Shown one piece after another: positions 31,907 through 43,607 of a stretch of 64,000 nt of DNA; position 1 is the stretch's first letter, and each line of letters opens with the position of its first letter. Source of the DNA: Murinocardiopsis flavida (GTDB taxonomy: Bacteria; Actinomycetota; Actinomycetes; Streptosporangiales; Streptosporangiaceae). The notes below the pieces were generated by a model that saw nothing but the letters and a program-made list of their open reading frames with translations, was not told where the DNA came from and made no database searches. Position numbers and translations under genes: made by a program. Location of the stretch: assembly GCF_003014485.1 (NCBI RefSeq), contig NZ_PYGA01000032.1:1-64000 (forward strand), given 5' to 3'.

Positions 31907-32569
31907 TCAGGCGTCGATGACGATGGTTCCCACGGCCTTGTCGTGGATCGCCTGCTTGTGCGGTTCGTCCCAGAGCGGCCAGAGGCCGTCGAGCAGCCCG
32001 CCGAAGGGAACGAAGCCCATCCCGACAACGGTCAGGATCCGGCCGAACGCCGCGCCCTTGGACGGCGGCTGCCCGGTGTCGAGCTTCACGATCTTGATCC
32101 CGACCATCTTCTTGCCGGGAGTGGCGCCGGTCTTCGCCACCGGCGAGATGTAGTAGAAGAGGCTGGCGATGAACGCGCCGACGTAGAACGTGATGGTGAT
32201 GACCACGCCGGCGACGACGGAGCCGTCGCTCGGCTCGCCGGTGCTGGAGGCGGACGCCGCGACGATCGCACCCGATGCGAGGACGCCCACCACGACGATG
32301 GCGAACACCATGAGGGTCACGATCAGGCCGTCGAGGAGGTAGGCGCCGAGCCGGGCGCCCCAACTCGCGTACTGCGGGCCGTACCCGTAGCCGGGCTGCT
32401 GCTGCGGGTAGCCGCCCTGCGGCTGCCCGTATCCGCCGTACTGCGGTGGGCCCTGCGGCTGGCCGTAGCCGCCCTGGGGCGGTCCCTGCGGTTGTCCGTA
32501 GCCCCCGTGCGGCGGGTAGGGACCCTGCTGGTAGGGCTGGTTCGGCATGTTGGGGTCGTACACAGTCAT
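31907..32569 (-). CDS. RDD family membrane protein 2
   Basis: 220 aa. The first 70 residues are a Gln/Gly/Tyr/Pro repeat (GGYGQPQGPPQ units), followed by the RDD domain (WGARLGAYLLDGLIVTLMVF, two further spans, GATPGKKMVGIKIVKLDTG). It ends KAIHDKAVGTIVID, similar to LHDKAAKTVVVH in the neighbour, so the two arose by duplication. Both probably sit in the inner membrane with the repeat tail in the cytoplasm. Function not known. Confidence 0.84.
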   Translation of the reverse strand: MTVYDPNMPNQPYQQGPYPPHGGYGQPQGPPQGGYGQPQGPPQYGGYGQPQGGYPQQQPGYGYGPQYASWGARLGAYLLDGLIVTLMVFAIVVVGVLASGAIVAASASSTGEPSDGSVVAGVVITITFYVGAFIASLFYYISPVAKTGATPGKKMVGIKIVKLDTGQPPSKGAAFGRILTVVGMGFVPFGGLLDGLWPLWDEPHKQAIHDKAVGTIVIDA

Positions 32570-32685
32570 CCTCGTGGCGCGGTCGATTAACGGAGTGATC
32601 AGGTGATTGTGACGTTTCGCGAGGGTGTTTGTCTAAAAGAGCGCGGAAAACCCCGTTCCGGCGGGGCGCGGTGCGCACGACAGAA

Positions 32686-32725
32686 GGCCCGCGCGGTGCC
32701 GCAGAGCGGCGGTGTCGCGCGGGCC
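32686..32725 (-). terminator. greA terminator
   Basis: GGCCCGCGC (32686-32694) pairs with GCGCGGGCC (32717-32725); on the minus strand TTCTG follows the stem. It lies 39 nt past the greA stop codon. Confidence 0.65.
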
Positions 32726-32763
32726 GTCGACCGCTGTGCGGTCGGGGTGGTCGTGGCGGTCGG

Positions 32764-33264
32764 TCAGCCTGCGCCGTACGGGACGGCGTCGAGGATCTCG
32801 ACCGAGATGCTGCGGCCGTTCGGCAGGTTGTAGGACGCGGTCTCGCCGACCTTCTTGCCGTTGATCGCGTTGCCGAGCGGCGACTTCGGCGAGTAGACGT
32901 CGATCGGGGCGCCGCTCTCCTCGCGGGAGGCGAGCAGGAAGGTGACCTCTTCGTCGTCGCCCTCGAACTGGATGGTGACGGTCATGCCCGGACCGACGAC
33001 GCCTGCACTGCGCGGGGCCTCGCCCACACGCGCATTGTTCAGGATGCTCTGCAACTGGACGATGCGGGCCTCGATCTTGCCCTGCTCCTCCTTGGCCGCG
33101 TGGTAGCCGCCGTTCTCCTTCAGGTCGCCTTCGTCCCTCGCGGCCTCGATCTTGTCGGCGATCTCGATACGCCCGGCCCCCGACAGGTGCTCCAGCTCCG
33201 AACTGAGCCGGTCGTACGCCTCCTGGGTGAGCCAGGTGACGTTGTCATCGCGGGTCTCGGTCAC
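32764..33264 (-). CDS. greA: Transcription elongation factor GreA
   Basis: 166 aa. The N-terminal coiled coil carries the acidic tip DEGDLKENGGYHAAKEEQ, which inserts into the RNA polymerase secondary channel to trigger cleavage of backtracked RNA. The C-terminal FKBP-like domain (GMTVTIQFEGDDEEVTFLL...SPKSPLGNAINGKKVGE) is complete. Start GTG 33264. It is followed on the same strand order by the conserved neighbours DUF4307 and, divergently, mca, as in M. tuberculosis (Rv1080c-Rv1082). Confidence 0.96.
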   Translation of the reverse strand: MTETRDDNVTWLTQEAYDRLSSELEHLSGAGRIEIADKIEAARDEGDLKENGGYHAAKEEQGKIEARIVQLQSILNNARVGEAPRSAGVVGPGMTVTIQFEGDDEEVTFLLASREESGAPIDVYSPKSPLGNAINGKKVGETASYNLPNGRSISVEILDAVPYGAG

Positions 33265-33528
33265 GGGAACTCCCTTGGTGCGTCTTGAGAACTGCGCAGT
33301 CGAACGCGCGCAGATGAACTTAGAAGATTAGCATCGAGCGGCCGGCGCGGATCGGACTCGGAAAACCCTCGATCCCCGGCCCGGCCTGCGTTTCAGCAGT
33401 GCACGGATGCCGAGGGGAGGAGGGTCGCCGCTCCGGTGGGCCCGGTGCCGCGGGCAGGGTGCGGGATCATGCGGCGGCGGTCAGTGGCGCTGGTGCGCAG
33501 TGGGCCGCCGACCGGTGGGGACTGGTCG

Positions 33529-33948
33529 TCAATCGCTTTCCGACTCTTGTTCCCTGCATGAGGTCACTTGTACCGCCGAGGCGCGGCGAACCGTCTCGAC
33601 TTTCGCCGTGGCGTTGCGCAGGCCGGCTTCGACGTCGACCGTGCTCTGCCCCACTTCGACGTGCCTGCCGTCGGTGGCGGTGATCAGGCACTGCGAGGGG
33701 GCGCCCCCGTTGACCTGGAAGCGGACGGTCGCCTGGGAGCCGGAATCGATCGTCCAGGACAGGGTCTGGTACGAGGTCTGGTTCAACGACCCGTTGTAGC
33801 TGCTCAGAGCGAGCCCCCACCCGACGGTGAACACCGCGGCGACCACGACGCCCACGATGAAGATCACCGGCTTGTTGCCGTGGCGCCGCCGCGTCGCCGG
33901 AGCCGGGTCACCGGCCGCTGGAGCGGACTCAGTAGTGTTGGACGGCAT
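33529..33948 (-). CDS. DUF4307 membrane protein
   Basis: 139 aa from ATG 33948 (GGAGATT site). Polar start, a single span (PVIFIVGVVVAAVFTVGWGLAL), then an extracytoplasmic domain with alternating strands (YQTLSWTIDSGSQATVRFQV). Matches the conserved actinobacterial family next to greA and mca (Rv1081c). Function unknown; likely envelope-associated. Confidence 0.85.
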   Translation of the reverse strand: MPSNTTESAPAAGDPAPATRRRHGNKPVIFIVGVVVAAVFTVGWGLALSSYNGSLNQTSYQTLSWTIDSGSQATVRFQVNGGAPSQCLITATDGRHVEVGQSTVDVEAGLRNATAKVETVRRASAVQVTSCREQESESD

Positions 33949-34122
33949 ACGGGAATCTCCGAACGTGGGGTCTGTGTTCTCTAAGATAGCTCCGCCCTGG
34001 GAAGTCCCCGTTCCACCCCCGCACTGGCCCGCGCGACCGCGGCGCCGGCGCGCCGCGACGGGTCGGCCCAGCGGCGGTCGAAACCGAGCCGTCGCCACTA
34101 GACATCCAAGGGGATCACTCAG

Positions 34123-35010
34123 TTGTCCGAGCGCTTGCGGCTAATGGCCGTCCATGCACACCCAGATGACGAGTCGAGCAAGGGCGCGGCCACCATGGTC
34201 CGCTACGTCGACGAAGGCGCCGAGGTGCTGGTCGTCACACTGACCGGCGGCGAGGCCGGTTCCATCCTGAACCCGGCGATGGACCGCCCGGAGATCCGCG
34301 AGAACATCGCGGAGGTCCGCCGGAAGGAGATGGCGGAGGCCCGCCAGATCCTCGGCGTGCACCAGGAGTTCTCCGGGTTCGTCGACTCCGGCCTGCCCGA
34401 GGGCGACCCGCTGCCGCCGCTGCCCGAGGGCTGCTTCGCGGTCCAGCCCCTCGAGGTCGCCGCCGAGCCGCTGGTGCGCTCGGTGCGCACCTTCCGCCCG
34501 CACGTCATCCTCACCTACGACGAGCAGGGCGGGTACCCGCACCCCGACCACATCATGACCCACAAGGTGTCGGTCGAGGCGTTCGACGCCGCGGGCGACC
34601 CCGAGCGCTACCCCGGCTCCGGCGACCCCTGGCAGCCGCTCAAGCTCTACTACCACGTGTCCTTCACGCGGGAGCGGTTCGAGCGCATCGCCGAGGTCAT
34701 GGCGGAGCGCGGCATGACCAACCCGTTCGCCGACTGGATCGAGCGGATGAAGGACCGCGACTTCCCGCAGTGGGAGATCACCACGCGGGTCCGCTGCGAC
34801 GAGCACTTCGAGACCCGCGACCGCGCGCTCATCGCGCACGCCACCCAGATCGACCCCAACGGCTTCTGGTTCGCGGTGCCCATGGACATCCAGCGCGACG
34901 CCTGGCCCACCGAGGACTACCACCTCGCGCGGTCGCTGGTCGACACCGAACTCCCGGAGACCGACCTCTTCGCGGGCGTCCGCGAGTCGGTGAGAGCATG
35001 GCAGGCATGA
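34123..35010 (+). CDS. mca: Mycothiol S-conjugate amidase
   Basis: 295 aa. A zinc-dependent LmbE-family amidase that splits mycothiol S-conjugates into a mercapturic acid (exported) and GlcN-inositol, so detoxifying electrophiles. Zinc ligands: H13 and D16 in AVHAHPDDE, and H143 in [12 protein letters not shown]. The GGYPHPDH form and the length point to Mca rather than MshB. The start is TTG 34123 with AAGGGGA 9 nt upstream. It overlaps the next gene by ATGA. Confidence 0.95.
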   Translation: MSERLRLMAVHAHPDDESSKGAATMVRYVDEGAEVLVVTLTGGEAGSILNPAMDRPEIRENIAEVRRKEMAEARQILGVHQEFSGFVDSGLPEGDPLPPLPEGCFAVQPLEVAAEPLVRSVRTFRPHVILTYDEQGGYPHPDHIMTHKVSVEAFDAAGDPERYPGSGDPWQPLKLYYHVSFTRERFERIAEVMAERGMTNPFADWIERMKDRDFPQWEITTRVRCDEHFETRDRALIAHATQIDPNGFWFAVPMDIQRDAWPTEDYHLARSLVDTELPETDLFAGVRESVRAWQA

Positions 35011-35234
35011 ACACCGCGCTGATCGTCGCCCTCGCGGCCGACGACGCCCCCCTGAAGGAGAGCGTCACCCCCGGGGTGCTCGGCTTCATCACCATCGCGC
35101 TGATCGCCACGGCGCTCTACTTCCTGATGAAGAGCATGCGCCGGCGCATGGCCAGCATCGACTTCGACGAAGGTCTCGACGAAGGAAGCGACACCCCGCG
35201 GCCGGCCGCCGCCGCCGACCGCTCCGAGGAGTAG
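35007..35234 (+). CDS. Small membrane protein coupled to mca
   Basis: 75 aa from the ATG overlapping the mca stop (ATG 34998 possible). One span ([19 protein letters not shown]), then a basic stretch ([11 protein letters not shown]) and an acidic tail. It corresponds by position to Rv1083. Translational coupling suggests a link with mca, but no function is known. Confidence 0.82.
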   Translation: MNTALIVALAADDAPLKESVTPGVLGFITIALIATALYFLMKSMRRRMASIDFDEGLDEGSDTPRPAAAADRSEE

Positions 35235-35275
35235 CCCGGCCCTGCCCGGACCGGCCCAGTGCGGCCCAGTCCGGG

Positions 35276-37009
35276 CTAGCCCGCCGCGGCCCGGCCGCGC
35301 CGCCCGCCGGGGGTCTCCGAGATCCTGGTGCTGGGCGGCGCGGTCTCGGCCAGCAGGTCGGTGCGCAGGCGGTCGATGACCACGTCGGTCGCCATGCCCG
35401 GTGCGAGCTGCGCGAGGACGTCCTTGACCTTGCGGTACATCCGCCCGGTGCCTTCGCCGAGGAGGGGCTGCTCGCCGCGGCCGTCGAGGGTGTCGCTCGC
35501 CAGCAGCACCTCGATGGCCTGCAAGGTCTCCACGTGGTCGGCCGCGCGGCCGGTGAGCTGGATGGCGGAGAACGCGAGGCTGTTGTGGTCCTCGACCCCG
35601 TCGGCGACCGGCGTGCCCATGATGGTGATCGGCGACGCCATCTGCTTCAGTTCGCTCACCAGCGCCGCCGCCGTGTTCTGGAGCAGCACCGGCACCAGGT
35701 AGCCGGTGCGCCACCGGCCCTGCCGCACCTGCTCGGCCACCGAGGTGGTCGACCGCGTGTTGCGCACCAGCAGGGCGATGCGCCGCTCGGCCAGCATGCC
35801 CATGTGGGCCACCGCCAGCCGCAGCGCCTCGAACGCCAGGGCGATCCCGAGCACGCTGAAGTTGCCGTTGGAGATGACCTGCCGCTGCTCCACGTCCACG
35901 AGCGGGTTCTCGGCACGGGAGTTGATCTCGATGGTGAGCAGCCCGGCGCAGTGCTGGAGCAGGTCGGCCAGTGCCCCGTGCACCTGGGGGACGGTGCGCA
36001 GCGACAGCGGGTCCTGCACACTGTTCGGCATCGGCGCGTCGACCAGCGCGCTGCCGTGCAGCGCCGCGCGGATGCGGGCGGCGCTCGCCGCCTGGCCGAG
36101 CAGGGGGCGGGCCAGCATGAGCACGTCGGCGAAGACCGACGTGTGCGCCGTCAGCGCCTCGACCGTGAGCGCAGCCACATGGTCGGCGGTGCCCAGCAGC
36201 CGCCGCAGCCGGCGCAGGTTCAGGGTGCCGGTGCCGACGGAGGCGGCGTTGGCGCCGATGAGCGCCAGGGAGTCCTTGGGCTGCATCTGCACGGGCCGCA
36301 GGCCGGCCTCCGCGAGGGCGTCCGCCGCCGGGCGGGTGCTGCCGTCGTCGTCGATGACGCGGCCCTTGCCGAGCAGCGCCGTACCGATGGACGCCATCTG
36401 CGCGAGGTCGGCCGAACCCACCGAACCGAGCCGCGGCACCACCGGGTGCACCCCCTTGTTCAGGAACTGCCGCAGCGCCTCGAACAGCGACGGCGACGTG
36501 CCGGCGCCGCCCCTCGACATCCCGGCGAGGCGGGCGAACATGATGGCGCGGACCTCCTCGACCCCCATCGCCTCGCCGATGCCCGCGGCGTGCGAGGAGA
36601 TGATCTGCTCCTGGAACGCCTCCAGGAGGTCAGCGGGGATGCGCTGGTCGCGCGCCGGGCCGAGCCCGGTGTTGAGGCCGTAGGACGGGATGCCGGCGCG
36701 CATCGTGTCGAGCACCACCTCGTGCGCAGCGGCGACCCGCCCCAGCACCTCGGGGCTCACCTCGACGGGGACGCGGTCCCGCGCGACGGAGATGACGTCG
36801 TCCAGGTTGATCGGCCCCTCGTCGAGGACCAGGATCCGCCGGACGCTGAGCGGTGCGAGGGTCGTGCCGACGCGGGCGGCGTCGAAGGCGCGGGCGTCCT
36901 CGGGCGCCGGGCCGTCCGCGGGGGGCTGCGCGGAATCGGCGCGGACGTCCCGCGCGACTGCCGCCCAACGGGCGTGGTCCGTGCCGTTTCCCGCAGGCAC
37001 TCCAGGCAT
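35276..37009 (-). CDS. Histidine/aromatic ammonia-lyase family protein with altered MIO motif
   Basis: 577 aa from ATG 37009 (GAGGAG 9 nt upstream; ATG 37081 possible). The fold is clear: YGLNTGLG (Tyr110), [42 protein letters not shown] and [10 protein letters not shown]. These enzymes use an MIO group made from Ala-Ser-Gly in GSVGASGDLA. Here that place reads GSVGSADLA (195-203), one residue shorter with SAD instead of ASGD, and the usual Tyr of QDPYS is Leu335. It may be an unusual lyase or aminomutase, or lack MIO activity. No hut genes are nearby, so assignment as hutH is not supported. Confidence 0.8.
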   Translation of the reverse strand: MPGVPAGNGTDHARWAAVARDVRADSAQPPADGPAPEDARAFDAARVGTTLAPLSVRRILVLDEGPINLDDVISVARDRVPVEVSPEVLGRVAAAHEVVLDTMRAGIPSYGLNTGLGPARDQRIPADLLEAFQEQIISSHAAGIGEAMGVEEVRAIMFARLAGMSRGGAGTSPSLFEALRQFLNKGVHPVVPRLGSVGSADLAQMASIGTALLGKGRVIDDDGSTRPAADALAEAGLRPVQMQPKDSLALIGANAASVGTGTLNLRRLRRLLGTADHVAALTVEALTAHTSVFADVLMLARPLLGQAASAARIRAALHGSALVDAPMPNSVQDPLSLRTVPQVHGALADLLQHCAGLLTIEINSRAENPLVDVEQRQVISNGNFSVLGIALAFEALRLAVAHMGMLAERRIALLVRNTRSTTSVAEQVRQGRWRTGYLVPVLLQNTAAALVSELKQMASPITIMGTPVADGVEDHNSLAFSAIQLTGRAADHVETLQAIEVLLASDTLDGRGEQPLLGEGTGRMYRKVKDVLAQLAPGMATDVVIDRLRTDLLAETAPPSTRISETPGGRRGRAAAG

Positions 37010-37213
37010 CGACGAAGGCTCCTCACTGCTCGCCGAGGCGGATCCCCTACGCCCCTCTGGTCTCGGTTCGCCCCGTTTCATTGCAGCGTAGGTACGGCGG
37101 TGCCGCCGGCAAAAGGCCGTTCTCGCCGCCTGGGAACCCGCCTGCCCGCACGCGGGACCCCGGTTCCCGCGCCCCGAGAGCATGCCGCCCGGCCGCTCGG
37201 GCAGAGTGGGGGC

Positions 37214-39271
<2,058 letters not shown>

Positions 39272-39612
39272 CGCGCCGTGCGGCTCCGCCGGCCCTGGTA
39301 CTGCCGGCCCCGGCGGTCGGGGAGCGCCTTCCTGGCGGCCGGGCGGTAGCCTCTGGGCTCCGTGCGGGTGGCGGGACGGTCCGGCCGTGGCCGCGTCGCG
39401 GCGCCGCTCCGGGGCCCGGCGGGCTCTGCGATCGCGGTGCGGCGGCCCGTGCCGGGCGCACCGCCGATGGGCACCGTGCCGGATTCGGGGAACAACTGCG
39501 GAGTACCGGGTCCCGCCGGGCCGTGCATCGGGGACGGGGCGGGATCAGGCGGGATCGGGGACGGGGCCGGGATCGAAGCCGGGGGACAGGGACGGGTACG
39601 GAGGTGGCGGCC
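39272..39612. other. Intergenic region, possible promoter only
   Basis: No supported gene. TAGCCT near 39348 could be a -10 element for the downstream lipoprotein. A GGGATCGGGGACGGG-type G-rich microrepeat precedes the ribosome site. Confidence 0.35.
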
Positions 39613-40239
39613 ATGCGGCGTTTCGCGGGCGGCGCGCTGGTGCTGCTCTGCGCCGCCCTGACGGCGTGCTCGATCGCGCCCACCGAGCCGGTGCCCGGCT
39701 ACGCCCAGCCCGCGGCGTCCGCCGAAGGCGGCGTCCGCATCCCCGACGGCGGGTCCATGCACAACTACAACGGCATCAACATGGTGCTCCCGCGCGGCTG
39801 GCGGGCCGAGGCCGCCGACAACTGCGTCGCGCCGCGCGGCTCCGCCCGGCCCGCCGGCGAGGGGTGCGCGCCGAACGCGCTGCGGATCCGGCCCGACCCC
39901 GTCCTCGACGGGCTCATCGACCGCGACGGCAGCGACCTCGACGACCCCGACGCCTACCGGCGCCCCTACGCCGCGTGCCGGGCCGACTCCGGCGGAACGC
40001 GCCCCAAGGTGACGTCGTCCGAGGTCACCGGGCGCGGCGAGTTCACGCTGGTGAGCGGTGAGCAGGTCGATTGGGCGGAATGGACGGTGGCCTGCCGCGG
40101 GGGCGACGGGTTCCGCACCCTGGTGTGGTTCATCCCGGAATCCGACCTGGAGTTCGACGTCCCCCGGCTGGAGCTGTCGACCCCCGTTGACGACTACGAC
40201 CTCGTGGTCCGCTCGGTCGACCTGTCCCGCTACAACTGA
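39613..40239 (+). CDS. Putative lipoprotein of unknown family
   Basis: 208 aa from ATG 39613, GGAGGTG 7 nt upstream. Signal peptide with lipobox ALTAC (Cys20). The mature part has two Cys-containing segments (DNCVAPRGS...GCAPN; YAACRAD...WTVACRGG) that may form disulfides. Domain not recognised. It ends in a 10-nt convergent overlap with the kinase gene, whose extracellular C-terminal domain also carries paired Cys, but a direct link is only a guess. Confidence 0.75.
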   Translation: MRRFAGGALVLLCAALTACSIAPTEPVPGYAQPAASAEGGVRIPDGGSMHNYNGINMVLPRGWRAEAADNCVAPRGSARPAGEGCAPNALRIRPDPVLDGLIDRDGSDLDDPDAYRRPYAACRADSGGTRPKVTSSEVTGRGEFTLVSGEQVDWAEWTVACRGGDGFRTLVWFIPESDLEFDVPRLELSTPVDDYDLVVRSVDLSRYN

Positions 40240-41651
40240 ACCGTCGTGCCCGCGACGATCTGGTCGACCAGGTCTCGGCGGTCCTCGGGCTGGCGTACCT
40301 CCAGGTAGAGCACCGTCCCGGTGCGCTTGGCGCGGATGGCCGCCGCGGCGAACGACCCGGAGTCGGCGCAGGCGCCCCACTGCCAGATCTCACCGCTCCA
40401 CCTCGGGTCGCGGACCGCGCGCCGGGTCGGCTCGCCGGAGCACGGCGCGGAGTCGATGACGGAGTCGAGCCCGCCGCGTGCCGCCTCCGCGGGGAGCAGC
40501 CCCGCGAACACCCCCGACACCGCGGCGCCCGGCGTTCGCCATTCGGCCACATCGGTGGCCGCGAGCAGGCCGGGCTCGTCCCCGCTGGCGATGCCGAGTT
40601 CGCGCGGCGACCAGCCCGCCGTCTGCACTTGGCCCGCCCACGGTCCCGGCACGGCCAGCCTGATGCGCCCACTGGCGTCGCGCAGGTGCTTGAAGCCCAC
40701 ACCCGGGGCCGCGCTCGCCCCCGTGGATCCGGCGAGCACCGTGAACAGCACCAGCAGGACCGAGGCCGCGCGCAGGACCGCGGCGCGGTGCCGCAGCCAC
40801 CACGGGACTCCGCTCGGCAGGTCGGGCGCCATGCGGATGGCGCGGATGCGGTCGGTGAACGCCTGCGCGTCGGCGGGGCGCAGCGAACGGTCCGGCGAGA
40901 GCGCCGACATGACGAGCTCGTCCAGCGCCGGCGGCAGCCCGGGGCGCTTCCTGCTGGGCGGGGCGGACACCGGCGGCGCCGGCGGGTGGCGCCCGGTGAG
41001 CAGTTCGTAGGCGACCGCGCCCAGCGAGTACACGTCGGCGCGCACGTCGATGTCGCCGCCGAGGACGCTCTGCTCCGGCGACATGTAACCCGGTGTCCCC
41101 GCTGCGGCCGTGAACCCGGACGCCTCGTCGATGCTCTTGGCGAAGCCGAGGTCGGCGACCAGCACCCGCTGTCCCACCGGGCTGGACAGCAGCAGGACGT
41201 TCGACGGCTTGATGTCGCGGTGGATCGTCCCGTGCCGGTGCAGGACCGTGACGCCTTGGCCGATTTCGGTCAGCAGCCGCAGCGCGTGGTCGAGCGGAAG
41301 GGGCCCCCGGGCCACCTGGTCGGCGACGCTGCCCTGGTCGGCGTAGGTCATGACGAAGTAGGGGCGGTCGTCCGCCAACGTGCCGATGTCGTGCACCCTG
41401 ACCAGCCACGCGGAGTCGGCCTGGCGCAGGATGCGCGCCTCCTCCATGAAGCGGTGGTGCACGTCGAGCTGGTGCGCCCAGTTCTCCGCCAGCACTTTCA
41501 CCGCGACCGGGGTGTCGAGCAGGTCGTCGTGGGCGAGCCACACGGTCGCGAACGACCCCGAACCCAGTCGTCGCAGGACTCGGTAGCGTCCGAACCTCTC
41601 CGGCTGTCCCACAGCTTGGGGTTTGCCGATCCCCGGCGGCTCAAACGTCAC
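40230..41651 (-). CDS. Membrane Ser/Thr protein kinase (PknB-like catalytic domain)
   Basis: 473 aa, GTG start. Kinase domain 20-280: glycine loop GSGSFATV, ATP-site Lys52 (VAVKVL), catalytic loop HRDIKPSN (144-151), DLG at 167-169 in place of the usual DFG, and the activation segment end GTPGYMSPEQ. A single span at about 285-310 is followed by an extracytoplasmic domain of about 160 residues with Cys pairs (APCSGE, WGACADSG). It lacks PASTA repeats. The ligand is unknown. It is divergent from an ECF sigma factor gene, which may be functionally linked. Confidence 0.92.
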   Translation of the reverse strand: MTFEPPGIGKPQAVGQPERFGRYRVLRRLGSGSFATVWLAHDDLLDTPVAVKVLAENWAHQLDVHHRFMEEARILRQADSAWLVRVHDIGTLADDRPYFVMTYADQGSVADQVARGPLPLDHALRLLTEIGQGVTVLHRHGTIHRDIKPSNVLLLSSPVGQRVLVADLGFAKSIDEASGFTAAAGTPGYMSPEQSVLGGDIDVRADVYSLGAVAYELLTGRHPPAPPVSAPPSRKRPGLPPALDELVMSALSPDRSLRPADAQAFTDRIRAIRMAPDLPSGVPWWLRHRAAVLRAASVLLVLFTVLAGSTGASAAPGVGFKHLRDASGRIRLAVPGPWAGQVQTAGWSPRELGIASGDEPGLLAATDVAEWRTPGAAVSGVFAGLLPAEAARGGLDSVIDSAPCSGEPTRRAVRDPRWSGEIWQWGACADSGSFAAAAIRAKRTGTVLYLEVRQPEDRRDLVDQIVAGTTVQL

Positions 41652-41830
41652 CTTGCCCCCATCCTGGGCGAAAGAGGGTAAGCGGGGTGTAACGGGAGGG
41701 CCCGGGGCGGGTACATAGAGGCGTACGGGCGGTCGCGGATCTCATATCGTCGGGATCGATGTGAACCTCCAGGGAGGGGTCGCGCGTGTAACGGCAGGAC
41801 CACGAACCGTCAGTAGGAGGTTGGGCAGAC

Positions 41831-42436
41831 GTGCGGAACAGTGATGCCGAGGCCGGCGGGCCCGCCGGACCGCGTTCGCCGGACGGCAGCGGCGAGGAGA
41901 GCCTGGAGGAACTCGCGCGGCGCGCCCGCGAAGGCGACCAGGCGGCCCTCGACGGCCTGCTGCGCAGGATCCAGCCCGACGTCCTGCGCCGGTGCGCCCG
42001 GTTCCTGCCGTACCGCCAGGACGCCGAGGAGGCGTGCCAGGACGCCCTGCTGCGGGTCGCGCGCAACATCGGCAGCTTCAAAGGCAACTCGCTGTTCACC
42101 ACCTGGCTCTACACGGTGGTCTCCAACTCCGCCCGGCAGACCTACCGCTCGATGAAGCGCCGATCAGCCGAGATGCCCACCGAGGCCGACCGTATACCGC
42201 ACCAGCGCGACCCGCGTACCACCAGCGTCATCGCCGGCTCGCGGATCGACCTGCTGGAGGCGCTCGACCGGCTGGAGCAGGAGCGCCCCAACCTCGTCGC
42301 GCCGCTCGTGCTGCGCGACCTCTGCCAGATGGACTACAACGAGATCGCCGAAGAGCTCGAACTCGCGCTCGGGACGGTCAAGTCGCGCATCCACGAGGGC
42401 CGCAAGCACGTCCGGAAGTCACTCACGGTGAGCTGA
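41831..42436 (+). CDS. ECF-type RNA polymerase sigma factor
   Basis: 201 aa from GTG 41831 (AGGAGGT about 10 nt upstream). Region 2: LLRRIQPDVLRRCARFLPYRQDAEEACQDALLRVARNI, with the core-binding DAEEACQD. Region 4: LRDLCQMDYNEIAEELELALGTVKSRIHEGRKHVRK, a helix-turn-helix for the -35 element. No anti-sigma gene follows; a kinase gene lies upstream in the opposite direction, so control may be by phosphorylation, which some ECF groups use. That is inference. Confidence 0.93.
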   Translation: MRNSDAEAGGPAGPRSPDGSGEESLEELARRAREGDQAALDGLLRRIQPDVLRRCARFLPYRQDAEEACQDALLRVARNIGSFKGNSLFTTWLYTVVSNSARQTYRSMKRRSAEMPTEADRIPHQRDPRTTSVIAGSRIDLLEALDRLEQERPNLVAPLVLRDLCQMDYNEIAEELELALGTVKSRIHEGRKHVRKSLTVS

Positions 42437-42583
42437 CGGCTGTGAAGGCGGAGACGTCGGCCACCTATTGTGGCAGGGTGTTCCTGCCCCCCACCAGGAT
42501 CGCCGCCGCCGCACGACCGCGCGGCAGGCGACGGTGCGCGGGGCCACGAACCTCTTCCCACCTGCGGTGAAAGGGAGCGTCTC

Positions 42584-43345
42584 ATGGGTCTGCGCGACCC
42601 CCTTTATTGGTTGTACGAGCGTCGGGTCGAACGGGAACTCGGCAGCTACGACATCCCCAAACACGTCGGGGTCATCCTCGACGGCAACCGCCGCTGGGCG
42701 CGGACGTCCGGCTTCGCCAACGTCAAGCACGGGCACCAGGCCGGCGCCGAGAAGATCTTCGAGCTCCTCGGCTGGTGCAACGAGGTCGGTGTGCAGGTCG
42801 TCACACTGTGGCTGCTGTCGACCGAGAACCTGTCGCGCCCCCGCGAGGAGCTCGACCCCCTGCTCGCCATCATCGAGGGCGCCGTTCGGCGCCTCAAGGA
42901 CGAGGGCTGGCGCGTCAACCCCATGGGAGCGCTCGACCTGCTGCCCGACGCCACGGCCCGCGCCATGAAGGAGGCGGGCAGCAGCACCTCCGACAACCCC
43001 GGGCTGATCGTCAACGTGGCGGTCGGGTACGGGGGGCGGCGCGAGATCGCCGACGCCGTCCGGTCGCTGCTCCACGAGGAGTCCGCCAAGGGCACCACCA
43101 TCGAGGAGCTCGCCGAGCGCCTCGACCTCGACCACATCGCCCAGCACCTCTACACCCGCGGCCAGCCAGACCCCGACCTGCTCATCCGCACCTCGGGCGA
43201 GCAGCGGCTCTCCGGCTTCCTGCTCTGGCAGAGCGCCCACTCGGAGTTCTACTTCTGCGACGTGTTCTGGCCGGCGTTCCGCAAGGTGGAGTTCCTGCGC
43301 GCACTGCGCTCCTACGGGGCCCGCAACCGCCGCTTGGGCCGCTAG
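42584..43345 (+). CDS. uppS: Short-chain Z-isoprenyl diphosphate synthase (UppS family)
   Basis: 253 aa from ATG 42584 (AAGGGAG site). Cis-prenyltransferase motifs: HVGVILDGNRRWAR (Asp binds Mg-diphosphate), WLLSTENLSRP, and RTSGEQRLSGFLLWQSAHSEFYF. The start (GLRDPLYWLYERRV) and position match Rv1086, which makes Z,E-farnesyl diphosphate as the first step toward decaprenyl phosphate. A longer undecaprenyl or decaprenyl product is possible. Confidence 0.93.
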   Translation: MGLRDPLYWLYERRVERELGSYDIPKHVGVILDGNRRWARTSGFANVKHGHQAGAEKIFELLGWCNEVGVQVVTLWLLSTENLSRPREELDPLLAIIEGAVRRLKDEGWRVNPMGALDLLPDATARAMKEAGSSTSDNPGLIVNVAVGYGGRREIADAVRSLLHEESAKGTTIEELAERLDLDHIAQHLYTRGQPDPDLLIRTSGEQRLSGFLLWQSAHSEFYFCDVFWPAFRKVEFLRALRSYGARNRRLGR

Positions 43346-43518
43346 CCGCCCCCGCCGCGACACGCCCGGTTTACCCGCTGTTCTCGCGGTTTGCCGTTGC
43401 GGGGTGTTGCTCTTTTACATCGGCCGGGTACCGTCGTTACCAGTGGATGGTGTGCATCCGTCCACTCGGGAGGCCCCGATTCATTGACGGCCCTGGTCGC
43501 ACAGGAGCTCATGGTGAA

Positions 43519-43538
43519 GAGGGCCGGTCCCGGCCCTC
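43519..43538. terminator. Possible hairpin terminator in the uppS-phoH gap
   Basis: GAGGGCCGG and its complement form a tight 8-9 bp stem. No T run. It lies about 175 nt after uppS and 70 nt before phoH, so it could also act in the phoH leader. Confidence 0.35.
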
Positions 43539-43607
43539 ATGGGGCTGGTCCCGGTCCTTGGAATCCCGTGAGTATAGGGCGCCTTGCCGCGCCCAGGGGG
43601 AGAGCGA

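Noticed and set aside
35276-37009. Annotation as canonical hutH
   Set aside because: MIO triad and a conserved Tyr are altered and there are no other hut genes.
39362-39661. A 99-residue gene before the lipoprotein
   Set aside because: Gly/Arg/Pro-rich low-complexity translation overlapping the lipoprotein signal peptide in another frame.
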